From contig DASPXE010000143.1 of assembly GCA_035637455.1 (NCBI GenBank), positions 1 through 9,507 of the forward strand: a stretch of 9,507 nt of DNA, given 5' to 3'. This stretch comes from 20CM-4-69-16 sp035637455. GTDB taxonomy: Bacteria > Gemmatimonadota > Gemmatimonadetes > Gemmatimonadales > GWC2-71-9. Below, piece after piece: positions 1 to 6,622 of this stretch (position 1 is its first letter; each line of letters opens with the position of its first letter). Both the position numbers and the translations under genes were made by a program. The notes below the pieces were generated by a model, which was given only the letters and a program-made list of their open reading frames with translations, ran no database searches and was not told the DNA's origin.

Positions 1-724
1 CGCTCGGGTCGCCCAGCTCGAGCCCGGTGACCGCGCTCCACCCCACGTCCCAGCGCCGGTCTTCGAAGGACTTGGCGTCCACGGCCGCCACCAGGCGACC
101 GGCGGCGAGCCGGCCGACTCGTAGCAGCACCCCCGGCGGCCGGTATTCCAGGCCGCCGTGCAGCACGCCGGGCTTCAGGTCGGCCGGTGAATGGGTGAAG
201 GTGTACTCGCCGCCGCCGTAGATCCGCCAATTCGCGATGTCCCGGGCCACGAGCAGCTCCGCGGCTTCGAACGACAGGTCCACCCGTTGCGCGTTGGTGT
301 GGGCCATGTACTCGTCGCCCAGGTGAGAGCTCTGGTGGTACAGCTGGAACCGCGCCGTCAGGGCGGCGTGCCGGTACGTCACGGGGACGCCGACGCGGTA
401 GTCGGTGTTCATCAGGTCGGCCGTGGCCCGCGCCAAGTCGAACTGCGAGAACACGGCCGCGGCGATCGAGACCTCCCAGTCCCGTCCTCCCGCGACTGCG
501 AAGGTCTGACCGAAACCGACGCTGCCCAGGCGCGACCCGAGCCGCGCCGAGCGCTCCCAGAGGTAGGCAGCGAAGAACTGCGGCTCTTTGGGATCGGCGA
601 TGAGGGGCTGAAACACCGCCGTCTTGGCGCGCCCCTCGGGCGCCTGGGACTGAGCCGCCTCGCCTCGAGCGACGATCAGCGCCGCGGCGAGCAGCGGTCC
701 AATGATGGAGAGATGCTTGGCCAT
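1..724 (-). CDS. DUF1207 domain protein, N-terminal part (gene runs off the left edge)
   Basis: The minus strand is open from an ATG at 724 to the window edge, giving 241 codons without a stop; the C-terminus is missing. Residues 1-24 form an export signal (MAKH, then a hydrophobic run and an AxA-like end before QSQAP). The mature part begins with FQPLIADPKEPQF and later has LMNTDYRVGVPVTYR and YHQSSHLGDEY (about residues 129-139), the hallmark strings of DUF1207, a family of exported proteins of unknown function found in several Gram-negative-type phyla. Alternating aromatic and polar residues fit a beta-rich, possibly outer-membrane barrel protein; that is inference. The ribosome binding site is weak (GAAG about 8 nt upstream). 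It diverges from the iorAB-like operon across 136 bp, so the two may share a control region, though no functional link is known. Confidence 0.8.
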   Translation of the reverse strand, partial: MAKHLSIIGPLLAAALIVARGEAAQSQAPEGRAKTAVFQPLIADPKEPQFFAAYLWERSARLGSRLGSVGFGQTFAVAGGRDWEVSIAAAVFSQFDLARATADLMNTDYRVGVPVTYRHAALTARFQLYHQSSHLGDEYMAHTNAQRVDLSFEAAELLVARDIANWRIYGGGEYTFTHSPADLKPGVLHGGLEYRPPGVLLRVGRLAAGRLVAAVDAKSFEDRRWDVGWSAVTGLELGDPS

Positions 725-860
725 ACTGTTACTTCACTAATGAACTATCTGGCCACGGAGTTCCTGGGGCGTCCCGCCACGCTCCGGGGCAGCGCGGGGC
801 GACCTGTCGCGGCGCCCTCCGCGCAGGCAGATTCCTTACGACACTTCGGGGACGAGGGCC

Positions 861-1310
861 ATGGTCACGCTAAGCATCAACGGCAAGGCTCACACGGTGG
901 ACGTCCCGGGCGACATGCCGCTCTTGTGGGTGCTGCGGGATGTGATCGGCCTGACCGGCACCAAGTTCGGCTGTGGCATGGCGCTGTGCGGTGCCTGCAC
1001 GGTGCACGACGCCGGCCGGCCGGTGCGCTCCTGCGTCACGGCGGTCGCCGCGGCGGCCGGGAAGCAGATCACGACGATCGAGGGTGTGGGCAACACGCCG
1101 AGCGGCAGGAAAGTGCAGCAGGCGTGGCTCGATCTGGACGTGGTCCAGTGCGGTTACTGCCAGTCGGGGCAAATCATGTCCGCCGCCGCGCTGCTCGCGA
1201 GCAAGCCGCATCCCACCGACGCCGATATCGATGCGGCGCTGGCGGGCAACATCTGCCGCTGCGGCACCTACGTGCGGATCCGTGCCGCGATCAAGCGGGC
1301 GGGAGGCTGA
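861..1310 (+). CDS. iorA: (2Fe-2S)-binding small subunit of a molybdenum hydroxylase, isoquinoline 1-oxidoreductase alpha-like
   Basis: This 149-residue protein is the electron-transfer subunit of a xanthine dehydrogenase/aldehyde oxidase family enzyme. It passes electrons from the molybdenum centre in the large subunit through two [2Fe-2S] clusters. The N-terminal plant-ferredoxin-like domain (1-75) carries CGMALCGAC with Cys38, Cys43, Cys46 and a fourth ligand Cys58. The C-terminal four-helix domain (about 78-149) carries CGYCQSGQIM (Cys97, Cys100) and CRCGTY (Cys132, Cys134). All eight cluster ligands are present and the length is normal for the family. A GGGGACGAGG-type ribosome binding site lies just before the ATG. 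The stop is 4 nt before the next gene, so the two are cotranscribed. The ior symbol reflects family resemblance; isoquinoline as substrate is not shown. CoxS- or AldF-like aldehyde or nicotinate-type oxidoreductase small subunits are alternatives. Confidence 0.93.
   Translation: MVTLSINGKAHTVDVPGDMPLLWVLRDVIGLTGTKFGCGMALCGACTVHDAGRPVRSCVTAVAAAAGKQITTIEGVGNTPSGRKVQQAWLDLDVVQCGYCQSGQIMSAAALLASKPHPTDADIDAALAGNICRCGTYVRIRAAIKRAGG
1301..1306 (+). promoter_or_regulatory. Ribosome binding site fixing the iorB-like start
   Basis: GGGAGG lies 8 nt before the ATG at 1315, inside the last codons of the small-subunit gene. It supports the Tat-signal start over in-frame starts further upstream and indicates coupled translation of the two subunits. 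Confidence 0.75.
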
Positions 1311-1314
1311 TCAC

Positions 1315-3510
1315 ATGGCGCGCACCCTTTCCCGCCGGACGTTCCTCGAGGCCAGCGCCGCCGTCGGCGGCGGTCTGCTGCTCGGCTTCAGTCTGCCTGT
1401 GCCGCGGCGTGTGCAGAATGACTGGTTCGCCCCCAACGCCTTCATTCGTGTCGATCGCGACGGCCGTGTGACGCTGATCATGCACAAGGTCGAAATGGGA
1501 CAGGGGACGTACACCTCCATGCCCATGCTGCTGGCGGAGGAGCTGGAAATCGACCTGAGCCAGGTTCAGCTCGAGCACGCCCCGGCCGACGACGCGCGCT
1601 ACGCCGAACCCCTGTTCGGTGTCCAGGAAACGGGCGGCTCGACGTCGGTGCGCGGCAACTTCGATCCGCTGCGCCGCGCCGGCGCCGCGGCGCGCACCCT
1701 GCTGGTGGCCGCCGCCGCGCAGGCGTGGAACGTCGACGCCGCGTCCTGCCGCGCCGAACGGGGCGAGGTCGTCCACGGAGCGACGGGGCGCAAGCTCGGC
1801 TACGGCGCTCTGGTCGACAAGGCGGCGACGCTGACGGTACCGCGCACCGTCCCGCTGAAGGATCCGAAGGACTGGAAGCTGATCGGCACGCCGGCCAAGC
1901 GCCTGGACAGCCCCGACAAGGTCAACGGCGCGGCGCGATTCGGGATCGACGTGCAGCTCCCCGGCATGAAGGTCGCCACGCTGGCCGCCTGTCCGGTGTT
2001 CGGCGGCAAGCTCGCGAGCGTCGATGACTCGAACGCGAAGGCGATCCCGGGCGTCCAACAGGTGGTGCGGCTCAACGATGCCGTGGCCGTGGTCGCCGAT
2101 CACATGTGGGCGGCGAAGCAGGGCCTCGCCGCGCTGGACATCCGCTGGGACGAGGGGCCGAACGCCAAGCTCAGTACGGCCGACATCGTGCGCCAGCTCG
2201 AAGCGGCGTCGCAGCAGCCGGGCGTGGTCGCGCGCAAAGACGGCGACGTCGCGCGGGCCATGGCCGGCGCCGCCCGCAAGGTCGAGGCCGTCTACGAGGT
2301 GCCGTTCCTCGCGCACGCGACGATGGAGCCGGTGAACTGCACCGTGCACGTACGCCGGGACGGGTGCGAGATCTGGGTCGGCACGCAGGTGCCGACGTTC
2401 GCCCGCACCGCCGCCGCGAAGCTGACCGGTCTGCCGCGGGAGCGCGTTCAGGTCCACAACCACCTGTTGGGCGGCGGCTTCGGCCGGCGCCTCGAGGTGG
2501 ACTTCATCATCCGCGCCGTGCAGATCGCGATGCAGGTCCCCGGTCCCGTGAAAGTCGTGTGGACGCGCGAAGAAGACATCCAGCACGACATGTACCGGCC
2601 CTACTATTACGACCGGATCGCCGCCGGCCTGGACGAGCGCGGCCGGCCGCTCGCCTGGTCGCATCGCATCGCCGGCTCGTCGATCGAGGCACGCGTCATC
2701 AGCCAGCTGTTTCCCAAGACCCTGCGGGTGATTCGGGCCGGCGGCGTCCACCGGCTGGGCGCGATGATCAAGGGCCTCGATCTGGACGCCGTGGAGGGAG
2801 CAGCGGAGCCGCCGTATACGCTTCCCAATATTCGCGTGGAGTACGTCCGTCAGGAGCCGCCCGGTGTGCCCACCGCGTTCTGGCGCGGCGTCGGGCCCAC
2901 TCACAACATCTTCGTGGTCGAGAGCTTCATCGACGAGCTCGCGGCGGCGACGAAGCAGGACCCGTTCCAATACCGCCGCGCCCTGCTCGACCAGTCGCCG
3001 CGCGCCAAAGCGGTGCTCGAGCTCGCCGCGCTGCAGGCCGGCTGGGGGCGGCCGCTGCCCCCGGGGAGCGGTCGCGGGATCTCGCTGCTGCACGCCTTCG
3101 GGAGCTACATCGCCCAGGTCGCCGAGGTATCAGTGTCGGAGCAGGGCGACGTCCGTGTCCCGCGCGTCGTCTGCGCGGTGGACTGCGGCATCATCGTGAA
3201 CCCCGACACCGTCACGGCCCAGCTCGAGAGCGGGGTCATTTTCGGGATCACCGCCGCCCTGTTCGGCGAGATCACCATCAAAGACGGCCGCGTCGAGCAG
3301 CACAACTTCAACGACTACCGCGCGCTGCGGATCAACGAGGCGCCCGCGATCGAGGTCCATCTCGTCAAGAGCAGGGAGGCGCCGGGGGGCATCGGCGAGC
3401 CGGGGACGTCGGCCGTGATGCCCGCAGTCGCCAACGCCATCTTCGCGGCGACCGGCAAGCGGATCCGCAAGCTGCCGGTGAAAGAGCAGCTGCGGGAAGC
3501 GAAGGTGTAG
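1315..3510 (+). CDS. iorB: Xanthine dehydrogenase family molybdopterin-binding large subunit, isoquinoline 1-oxidoreductase beta-like
   Basis: This 731-residue protein is the catalytic subunit that binds molybdopterin cytosine dinucleotide and hydroxylates an aldehyde or N-heteroaromatic substrate with water-derived oxygen. The ATG at 1315 follows GGGAGG (1301-1306) by 8 nt. The frame is open further upstream, but that part overlaps iorA and lacks a comparable site. The N-terminus SRRTFLE (6-12) plus a hydrophobic stretch to about residue 30 is a Tat signal, so the folded complex is likely exported and would carry the signal-less small subunit along. Family signatures: KVEMGQGTYTSMPMLLAEEL (58-77), RGNFDPLRRAG (113-123), a central aldehyde oxidase-type domain from about 200, GGGFGRR (386-392) and GGIGEPGT (691-698). 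Glu695 in the last motif matches the catalytic base of the family. The length is normal and no frameshift is seen. No cytochrome c subunit or XdhC-like maturation gene is adjacent. Confidence 0.92.
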   Translation: MARTLSRRTFLEASAAVGGGLLLGFSLPVPRRVQNDWFAPNAFIRVDRDGRVTLIMHKVEMGQGTYTSMPMLLAEELEIDLSQVQLEHAPADDARYAEPLFGVQETGGSTSVRGNFDPLRRAGAAARTLLVAAAAQAWNVDAASCRAERGEVVHGATGRKLGYGALVDKAATLTVPRTVPLKDPKDWKLIGTPAKRLDSPDKVNGAARFGIDVQLPGMKVATLAACPVFGGKLASVDDSNAKAIPGVQQVVRLNDAVAVVADHMWAAKQGLAALDIRWDEGPNAKLSTADIVRQLEAASQQPGVVARKDGDVARAMAGAARKVEAVYEVPFLAHATMEPVNCTVHVRRDGCEIWVGTQVPTFARTAAAKLTGLPRERVQVHNHLLGGGFGRRLEVDFIIRAVQIAMQVPGPVKVVWTREEDIQHDMYRPYYYDRIAAGLDERGRPLAWSHRIAGSSIEARVISQLFPKTLRVIRAGGVHRLGAMIKGLDLDAVEGAAEPPYTLPNIRVEYVRQEPPGVPTAFWRGVGPTHNIFVVESFIDELAAATKQDPFQYRRALLDQSPRAKAVLELAALQAGWGRPLPPGSGRGISLLHAFGSYIAQVAEVSVSEQGDVRVPRVVCAVDCGIIVNPDTVTAQLESGVIFGITAALFGEITIKDGRVEQHNFNDYRALRINEAPAIEVHLVKSREAPGGIGEPGTSAVMPAVANAIFAATGKRIRKLPVKEQLREAKV

Positions 3511-3544
3511 CCGGCGGGATTCGCGCCGCTCGGATGAGCCTAGC

Positions 3545-4375
3545 CTACCGCTCGGCCGTCGCGAGCGACGCCACGGCGCCGTCATCCGATGCGCTCTGTC
3601 CGATGGTCAGCCAGTCGGTCCGGACTCTGTCCCACTCCTGAATCGCCAGGCCGTGCTCCTCGAAGAACGACCGGATGCGCGCCGGCGTCATTCCCACGAT
3701 CTCCTCGAGTAGCGGTACCAGCACGCTCAACGCGTCGTCGCCAATGATGGTGCGCCGTGCGATCTGCGCGACGAGCTTGGCCTCCGACGCAGCGATGGTG
3801 AAGCCGTCCCGGCGGTTGACATGCAGCATCACGTGGACGTCGGAGCTGCCGTCCCCTACGTAGACGATGCGATCGGAGCCCACCTGCAGCGCCGCCTGCA
3901 GCTCGTCCAGGACCGCCACCTTCCCGTAGCCGGCCGCGACCCGCACGATCGACCGGATCTCGCCGGAGGAGGAATCGTACTCGAACCGCGTGCTGAAGAT
4001 ATGGTCGGGGGGGACGATGCCCTCGAGGGCCGACTGGATGACCTCCTCGGGGGCGGCCGAGATCACGTAGAACGCGAAGCGGTGGCCCTCGATCCCTTCC
4101 TGCAGCAGGCGGACGAGCAGCTGGATATTCTGCTTGAGGCGGATGCGCTTCCCGGCCTCCAACAAGTGCTCGCGCCGTACTCCGCGGTAGTCCGGGTCGT
4201 GCCGCAGCAGATACGCCAGCTCCCCACCCTGCTGGACGAGGTTGGTGCGCGAAAGGCCTGCGACCTTTTCGCGGAACCCCGGGATTCCCACGATCTCGCT
4301 CAGGATGATTCCCGAATCGTTGAAGCTCAACGTCTGGTCGAAATCGCTTGCCAGCAAATATTCCTTCGCCATCAT
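3545..4375 (-). CDS. HAD-superfamily phosphatase, phosphoserine phosphatase-like (HAD-IB type)
   Basis: This 276-residue cytosolic protein has all four HAD motifs. Motif I is DFDQTL with nucleophile Asp11 and acid/base Asp13. Motif II is VISAAP with Ser106. Motif III is Lys152 in GYGKVAVLDE. Motif IV is GDGSSD with Asp175 and Asp179, the Mg2+ ligands. Spacing between motifs I and II (about 90 residues) leaves room for a C1 helical cap, as in SerB and related small-molecule phosphatases. The substrate cannot be told from sequence. About 45 residues after the Rossmann core form an extra C-terminal tail. The start at 4375 is chosen because GAGGAG (4385-4390) stands 9 nt upstream; ATG 4372 is an immediate alternative. 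A longer reading from a TTG at 4432 would begin inside a stem-loop and is unlikely. The gene converges on the iorB-like gene across 34 bp and is probably monocistronic. Confidence 0.85.
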   Translation of the reverse strand: MMAKEYLLASDFDQTLSFNDSGIILSEIVGIPGFREKVAGLSRTNLVQQGGELAYLLRHDPDYRGVRREHLLEAGKRIRLKQNIQLLVRLLQEGIEGHRFAFYVISAAPEEVIQSALEGIVPPDHIFSTRFEYDSSSGEIRSIVRVAAGYGKVAVLDELQAALQVGSDRIVYVGDGSSDVHVMLHVNRRDGFTIAASEAKLVAQIARRTIIGDDALSVLVPLLEEIVGMTPARIRSFFEEHGLAIQEWDRVRTDWLTIGQSASDDGAVASLATAER

Positions 4376-4384
4376 CTTGGTTGT

Positions 4385-4390
4385 CTCCTC
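4385..4390 (-). promoter_or_regulatory. Ribosome binding site of the HAD phosphatase gene
   Basis: GAGGAG on the minus strand lies 9 nt upstream of the ATG at 4375 and decides that start. It sits about 20 nt downstream of the 14-bp stem-loop at 4410-4444, so the hairpin could affect ribosome access without covering the site itself. Confidence 0.7.
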
Positions 4391-4409
4391 ACTCGGATCC
4401 CACACGACG

Positions 4410-4444
4410 ACGCCCCCACGCTTCTGCACCAAGCGTGGGGGCGT
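4410..4444. repeat. Perfect 14-bp inverted repeat (stem-loop) in the leader of the HAD gene
   Basis: Left arm 4410-4423 (ACGCCCCCACGCTT) and right arm 4431-4444 (AAGCGTGGGGGCGT) are exact reverse complements separated by 7 nt, giving a very stable hairpin on either strand. Neither strand shows a T-tract after it, so it is not a classic intrinsic terminator. Read on the minus strand it lies in the untranslated leader, ending about 20 nt before the ribosome binding site of the phosphatase gene. Possible roles: leader attenuator or mRNA stabiliser, operator for a dimeric protein, or T-less terminator for transcripts from the zinc-ribbon gene upstream. Confidence 0.85.
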
Positions 4445-4474
4445 TCGCAGCGGCGCTGCGCACTGCCGGTGCTG

Positions 4475-4576
4475 CTACATCATCCCACGTAATCGAGCGA
4501 GCGGGGCGCACACCACGGCATTCGCAGTGTTGTTCGAGTGCGCACACTTGCACAATTGCGAGTAGGTCGGTTTCAT
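4475..4576 (-). CDS. Candidate 33-residue leader peptide upstream of the HAD gene
   Basis: An ATG at 4576 opens a 33-codon frame ending at a TAG (4475-4477), about 30 nt before the 14-bp hairpin. The peptide starts MKPTYSQLCKCAHSNN and has three cysteines (9, 11, 23). The ATG falls about 3 nt after the transcription start expected from the promoter at 4586-4614, so it would be translated from a nearly leaderless mRNA; there is no separate ribosome binding site. The same frame is open further upstream (ATG at 4714) without any recognisable domain. The order promoter, short ORF, hairpin, ribosome binding site resembles an attenuator, but chance is quite possible. Confidence 0.2.
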   Translation of the reverse strand: MKPTYSQLCKCAHSNNTANAVVCAPLARLRGMM

Positions 4577-4585
4577 CGTGGTCGC

Positions 4586-4614
4586 AGCATACCCAGGACA
4601 AGGATTCCCGTCAA
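4586..4614 (-). promoter_or_regulatory. Sigma70-type promoter for the HAD phosphatase transcript
   Basis: On the minus strand TTGACG (4614-4609) and TATGCT (4591-4586) are separated by exactly 17 nt, matching the housekeeping consensus at 5 of 6 and 4 of 6 positions. Transcription would start near 4579, giving a leader of about 200 nt before the phosphatase ATG. This is a pattern match only. Confidence 0.45.
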
Positions 4615-4744
4615 CCCGCGCGCTATGATCCTGAGTGAAACGCATCGCATTCCCTGCGTGTTCCATGGTCGCACCAGTGCAGTTGTTACGATTCCGGTAC
4701 ACAGAGCGGAGCACACTGCCTCGGCGCTGCGCTACTGATGCCCG

Positions 4745-5374
4745 CTACCAGCTCGCGGCCTTGTGCCGCCGTTCCGTCCCGCCGCGACGATCCCGACCAG
4801 TCCGTCGGAGCATGCGTCGCCGGCGCTCGTCGATCCGCCGCTCGACGAGCGCGTGGGCGACCGAGATTCGTCGGCGCTCGGTGACGCGGCGCTCGAGGCT
4901 CGAGCGGCGACTGGTGGATATGCGGCGTCTGGTCATGCGATGGTCCGGACCGAGCGTGCTCCCTGCGAGGTGTGGGGGTGAAGAGGGGCTCGGCTCGCGC
5001 CCGTCGCGTCCCCGCCCGGTGCGAAGATAGCGTTCGTCCCAGGCAATGCTGAAGACTTCATTGCAGCGCGAGCAGCGCATCCGCGGGACTCGGCCGTCCG
5101 GCAGAGCGTCCCGATGACGGCAATTCGGACACACCAGATAGTCGTCGCGGGCTCCGACGAGCCCCCGCGCAGTGTCCGTGCCGCCGGGCGCCACCGTCCA
5201 CTCCAACGGGGGCGTGGTGCGCAGCTCCAGGAGGGAACGGGGCACCATCAAAACACGCCCGCGTACCTGCACCTGGGCTTCCCGCGCAGTCAGCCCGGTC
5301 ACCGGGTACCACGCTCCCAGCCGCAGCCCACATGGCGCGGACGACTGCAACCTGGCCCACCTGACGACGCGCAT
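4745..5374 (-). CDS. Zinc-ribbon protein with Arg-rich repetitive C-terminal tail, function unknown
   Basis: This 209-residue protein is not a named family I recognise. Three parts are visible. Residues 1-62 are a small beta-rich domain with GAWYPV (20-25) and VPRSLLEL (44-51). Residues 80-112 are a zinc ribbon (CPNC, Cys82 and Cys85; CSRC, Cys101 and Cys104) followed by NEVF, resembling MJ0042-type ribbons. Residues 145-203 are extremely Arg-rich with a repeated ERR-xx-ERRR pattern (160-169 and 178-187) and a DRRGGTERR end. The ATG at 5374 has GGAGAAG about 6 nt upstream. It starts 48 nt after the hybrid kinase stop on the same strand, so co-transcription is plausible. The ribbon plus basic tail suggests binding to nucleic acid or another polyanion; that is inference. 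The Arg codons vary, so the tail is not a simple low-complexity DNA artefact. Confidence 0.7.
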   Translation of the reverse strand: MRVVRWARLQSSAPCGLRLGAWYPVTGLTAREAQVQVRGRVLMVPRSLLELRTTPPLEWTVAPGGTDTARGLVGARDDYLVCPNCRHRDALPDGRVPRMRCSRCNEVFSIAWDERYLRTGRGRDGREPSPSSPPHLAGSTLGPDHRMTRRRISTSRRSSLERRVTERRRISVAHALVERRIDERRRRMLRRTGRDRRGGTERRHKAASW

Positions 5375-5389
5375 CGGCTTCTCCGCGTC

Positions 5390-5421
5390 GCTATACTGAC
5401 GCCGCCAGCGCGGCGTGTCAA
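5390..5421 (-). promoter_or_regulatory. Possible promoter with embedded inverted repeat between kinase and zinc-ribbon genes
   Basis: On the minus strand a perfect TTGACA (5421-5416) lies just after the kinase stop and TATAGC (5395-5390) follows 20 nt later, a spacer longer than optimal. The spacer contains a 7-bp inverted repeat (5399-5405 with 5410-5416, 4-nt loop). It could be a weak operator-bearing promoter for the zinc-ribbon gene or a T-less hairpin terminator of the kinase gene. Neither reading is secure. Confidence 0.25.
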
Positions 5422-5422
5422 C

Positions 5423-6598
5423 CTAAGCTGGTGCGGGTTGCAGCAGAGTCCGCACCCGGCCGAGCAGCTCGCTCGCCGTCCAAGGCTTCGTGACGAAGGC
5501 GACGGCGGCATCGAGGCCGACCGTCTTGCGGTAGTTCGGCGCGGGAAAGCCGCTCGTGAACAGCACCTTCAGGGCCGGCGAGTCTCGCCGGATGGCTTCG
5601 TAGAGCTGGAAACCGCTGAGCTTTGGCATGATGACGTCGGTGAGGACGAGGCGGAGCTCCGCGCGGTGCGCTCGATACATCGCGAGGCCTTGCTCTCCGT
5701 CGACCGCCGCGAGCACGCGGTAACCGACTTTCGCCAACAGCTCCTGGGCCACCGAGCGCATGGTGGGGTCGTCCTCGACCAGCAAGATCGTTTCGGTCCC
5801 GCCCGGGAGGATCTCGTCGTCGACGGCCTTGAGCGGCGGTGCCCGGTGGTAGACGGCGGGCAGGTACACCTTGGCTGTAGTCCCCTGGCCTGTTTCGCTG
5901 TACAGGTGCACGAACCCCTTGTGCTGCTTGACGAGGCCGTACACCATCGCCATCCCGAGGCCGGTTCCGACCCCCAACGGTTTGGTAGTGAAAAACGGCT
6001 CGAAGACGCGTGCCAGCGTCGCTGCGGTCATTCCCGTGCCGGTGTCGCTCACCGCGACGCTCACGTAGGCTCCCGGCTCGATCCACGCGTGCAGGGGTCG
6101 ATCCGCCGCGCCCAGACGCGCCCGCCGCACTTCCACATGCAGCGTGCCCCCCTTCGGCATGGCGTCTCGGGCGTTGGTGACGAGGTTCATCAGGATCTGT
6201 CGCACTTCCGCGGGATCGGCTTCGACGACGCCGCCTACCTCGTCCGCTTCGAACTGGACCTCGACGTTGGCGGGAAGCTCGCGGCGCAGCCTATCGAGGA
6301 TCTCCCGCACGTACTCGCTCAAGCTGAGCGGCTGCAGGTCCAGCGTCTTGTGCCGGCTGAATCCGAGCAGCTTGTGGGCCAGGTCGGCGCCGCGCCGAGC
6401 CGTTTCCTTCAACTCGTCCAAGTCGCGGTTCGGGGGCGAGGACTGGGTGAGCGCCGCGGCGCGCGTCAGGATGGCACCGAGGAGCTCGTTGAATTGCTGC
6501 GCGATGGCCCCCGTCAGGCGGCCGATCGTCTCCATCTTCTCCGCCTGCAGCAGGGCCCGCTCACGCGCGCGCTCCCCCGTGACGTCCTCGGCGCTCAT
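5423..6598 (-). CDS. Hybrid histidine kinase/response regulator without input domain and with a Gln in place of the H-box histidine
   Basis: This 391-residue soluble protein has a HisKA-like dimerisation region (about 20-95), a HATPase_c domain (about 125-250) and a receiver (about 268-388). The ATPase boxes look intact: N-box NLVTNARDAM (Asn142), G1 DTGTGM (185-190), F-box FEPFF (199-203), G2 GVGTGLGMAM (209-218). The receiver has Glu275, Asp276 and Asp277, phosphoacceptor Asp321 in LTDVIMP, Thr348 and Lys371. The H-box reads GRLTGAIAQQFNELL where relatives have GRLAGGIAHDFNNLL, so residue 34 is Gln (codon CAG), not the phosphoacceptor His. No PAS, GAF or membrane segment is present. The start at 6598 is preferred because the ATG at 6625 overlaps a -10 element; with 6625 the protein gains 9 residues. 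It is followed by the zinc-ribbon gene and diverges from the lipoprotein gene. Confidence 0.88.
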   Translation of the reverse strand: MSAEDVTGERARERALLQAEKMETIGRLTGAIAQQFNELLGAILTRAAALTQSSPPNRDLDELKETARRGADLAHKLLGFSRHKTLDLQPLSLSEYVREILDRLRRELPANVEVQFEADEVGGVVEADPAEVRQILMNLVTNARDAMPKGGTLHVEVRRARLGAADRPLHAWIEPGAYVSVAVSDTGTGMTAATLARVFEPFFTTKPLGVGTGLGMAMVYGLVKQHKGFVHLYSETGQGTTAKVYLPAVYHRAPPLKAVDDEILPGGTETILLVEDDPTMRSVAQELLAKVGYRVLAAVDGEQGLAMYRAHRAELRLVLTDVIMPKLSGFQLYEAIRRDSPALKVLFTSGFPAPNYRKTVGLDAAVAFVTKPWTASELLGRVRTLLQPAPA

Positions 6599-6622
6599 CG
6601 CACCCCCCCCAGGGCTTGGAGG

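Larger units (their letters stand above)
4445..4744. other. 300-bp intergenic region between the HAD and zinc-ribbon genes
   Basis: This stretch has visibly less codon-like structure and lower GC than its surroundings. No tRNA or known small RNA was recognised in it. It holds a sigma70-type promoter pointing toward the phosphatase gene (4586-4614) and a short candidate leader ORF (4475-4576), listed separately. Several overlapping ORFs of 60-130 codons cross it on both strands, but none has recognisable protein features. Confidence 0.6.

Noticed and set aside
191..1471. 426-codon plus-strand open frame
   Set aside because: It lies antisense to the DUF1207 gene and out of frame over iorA; its translation is rich in Arg, Gly, His and Gln with no domain, as expected for a GC-rich shadow frame.
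1291..3093. 600-codon minus-strand open frame
   Set aside because: It is antisense to the IorB-like gene, which has a clear family match along its whole length; the antisense product shows no motif.
3511..3544. Shared terminator between the IorB-like and HAD genes
   Set aside because: Only a 5-bp CGGCG/CGCCG pairing with a 7-nt loop is seen and there is no T-tract, too weak to call.
2106..3641. 511-codon plus-strand frame overlapping the IorB-like gene
   Set aside because: It is a shifted frame of a verified gene with Arg/Gly-rich composition and no motif.
4376..4432. 19-codon N-terminal extension of the HAD phosphatase from a TTG
   Set aside because: The TTG is inside the 14-bp stem-loop, and a good ribosome binding site precedes the internal ATG at 4375, directly ahead of the conserved motif I.
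4410..4444. Stem-loop as an ordinary intrinsic terminator
   Set aside because: Neither strand has a T-run after the hairpin, and on the minus strand it precedes a gene by only about 35 nt.
4445..4744. tRNA or known small RNA in the intergenic gap
   Set aside because: No T-arm GTTCGANNC context with paired arms, no acceptor stem and no recognisable riboswitch core were found on either strand by eye.
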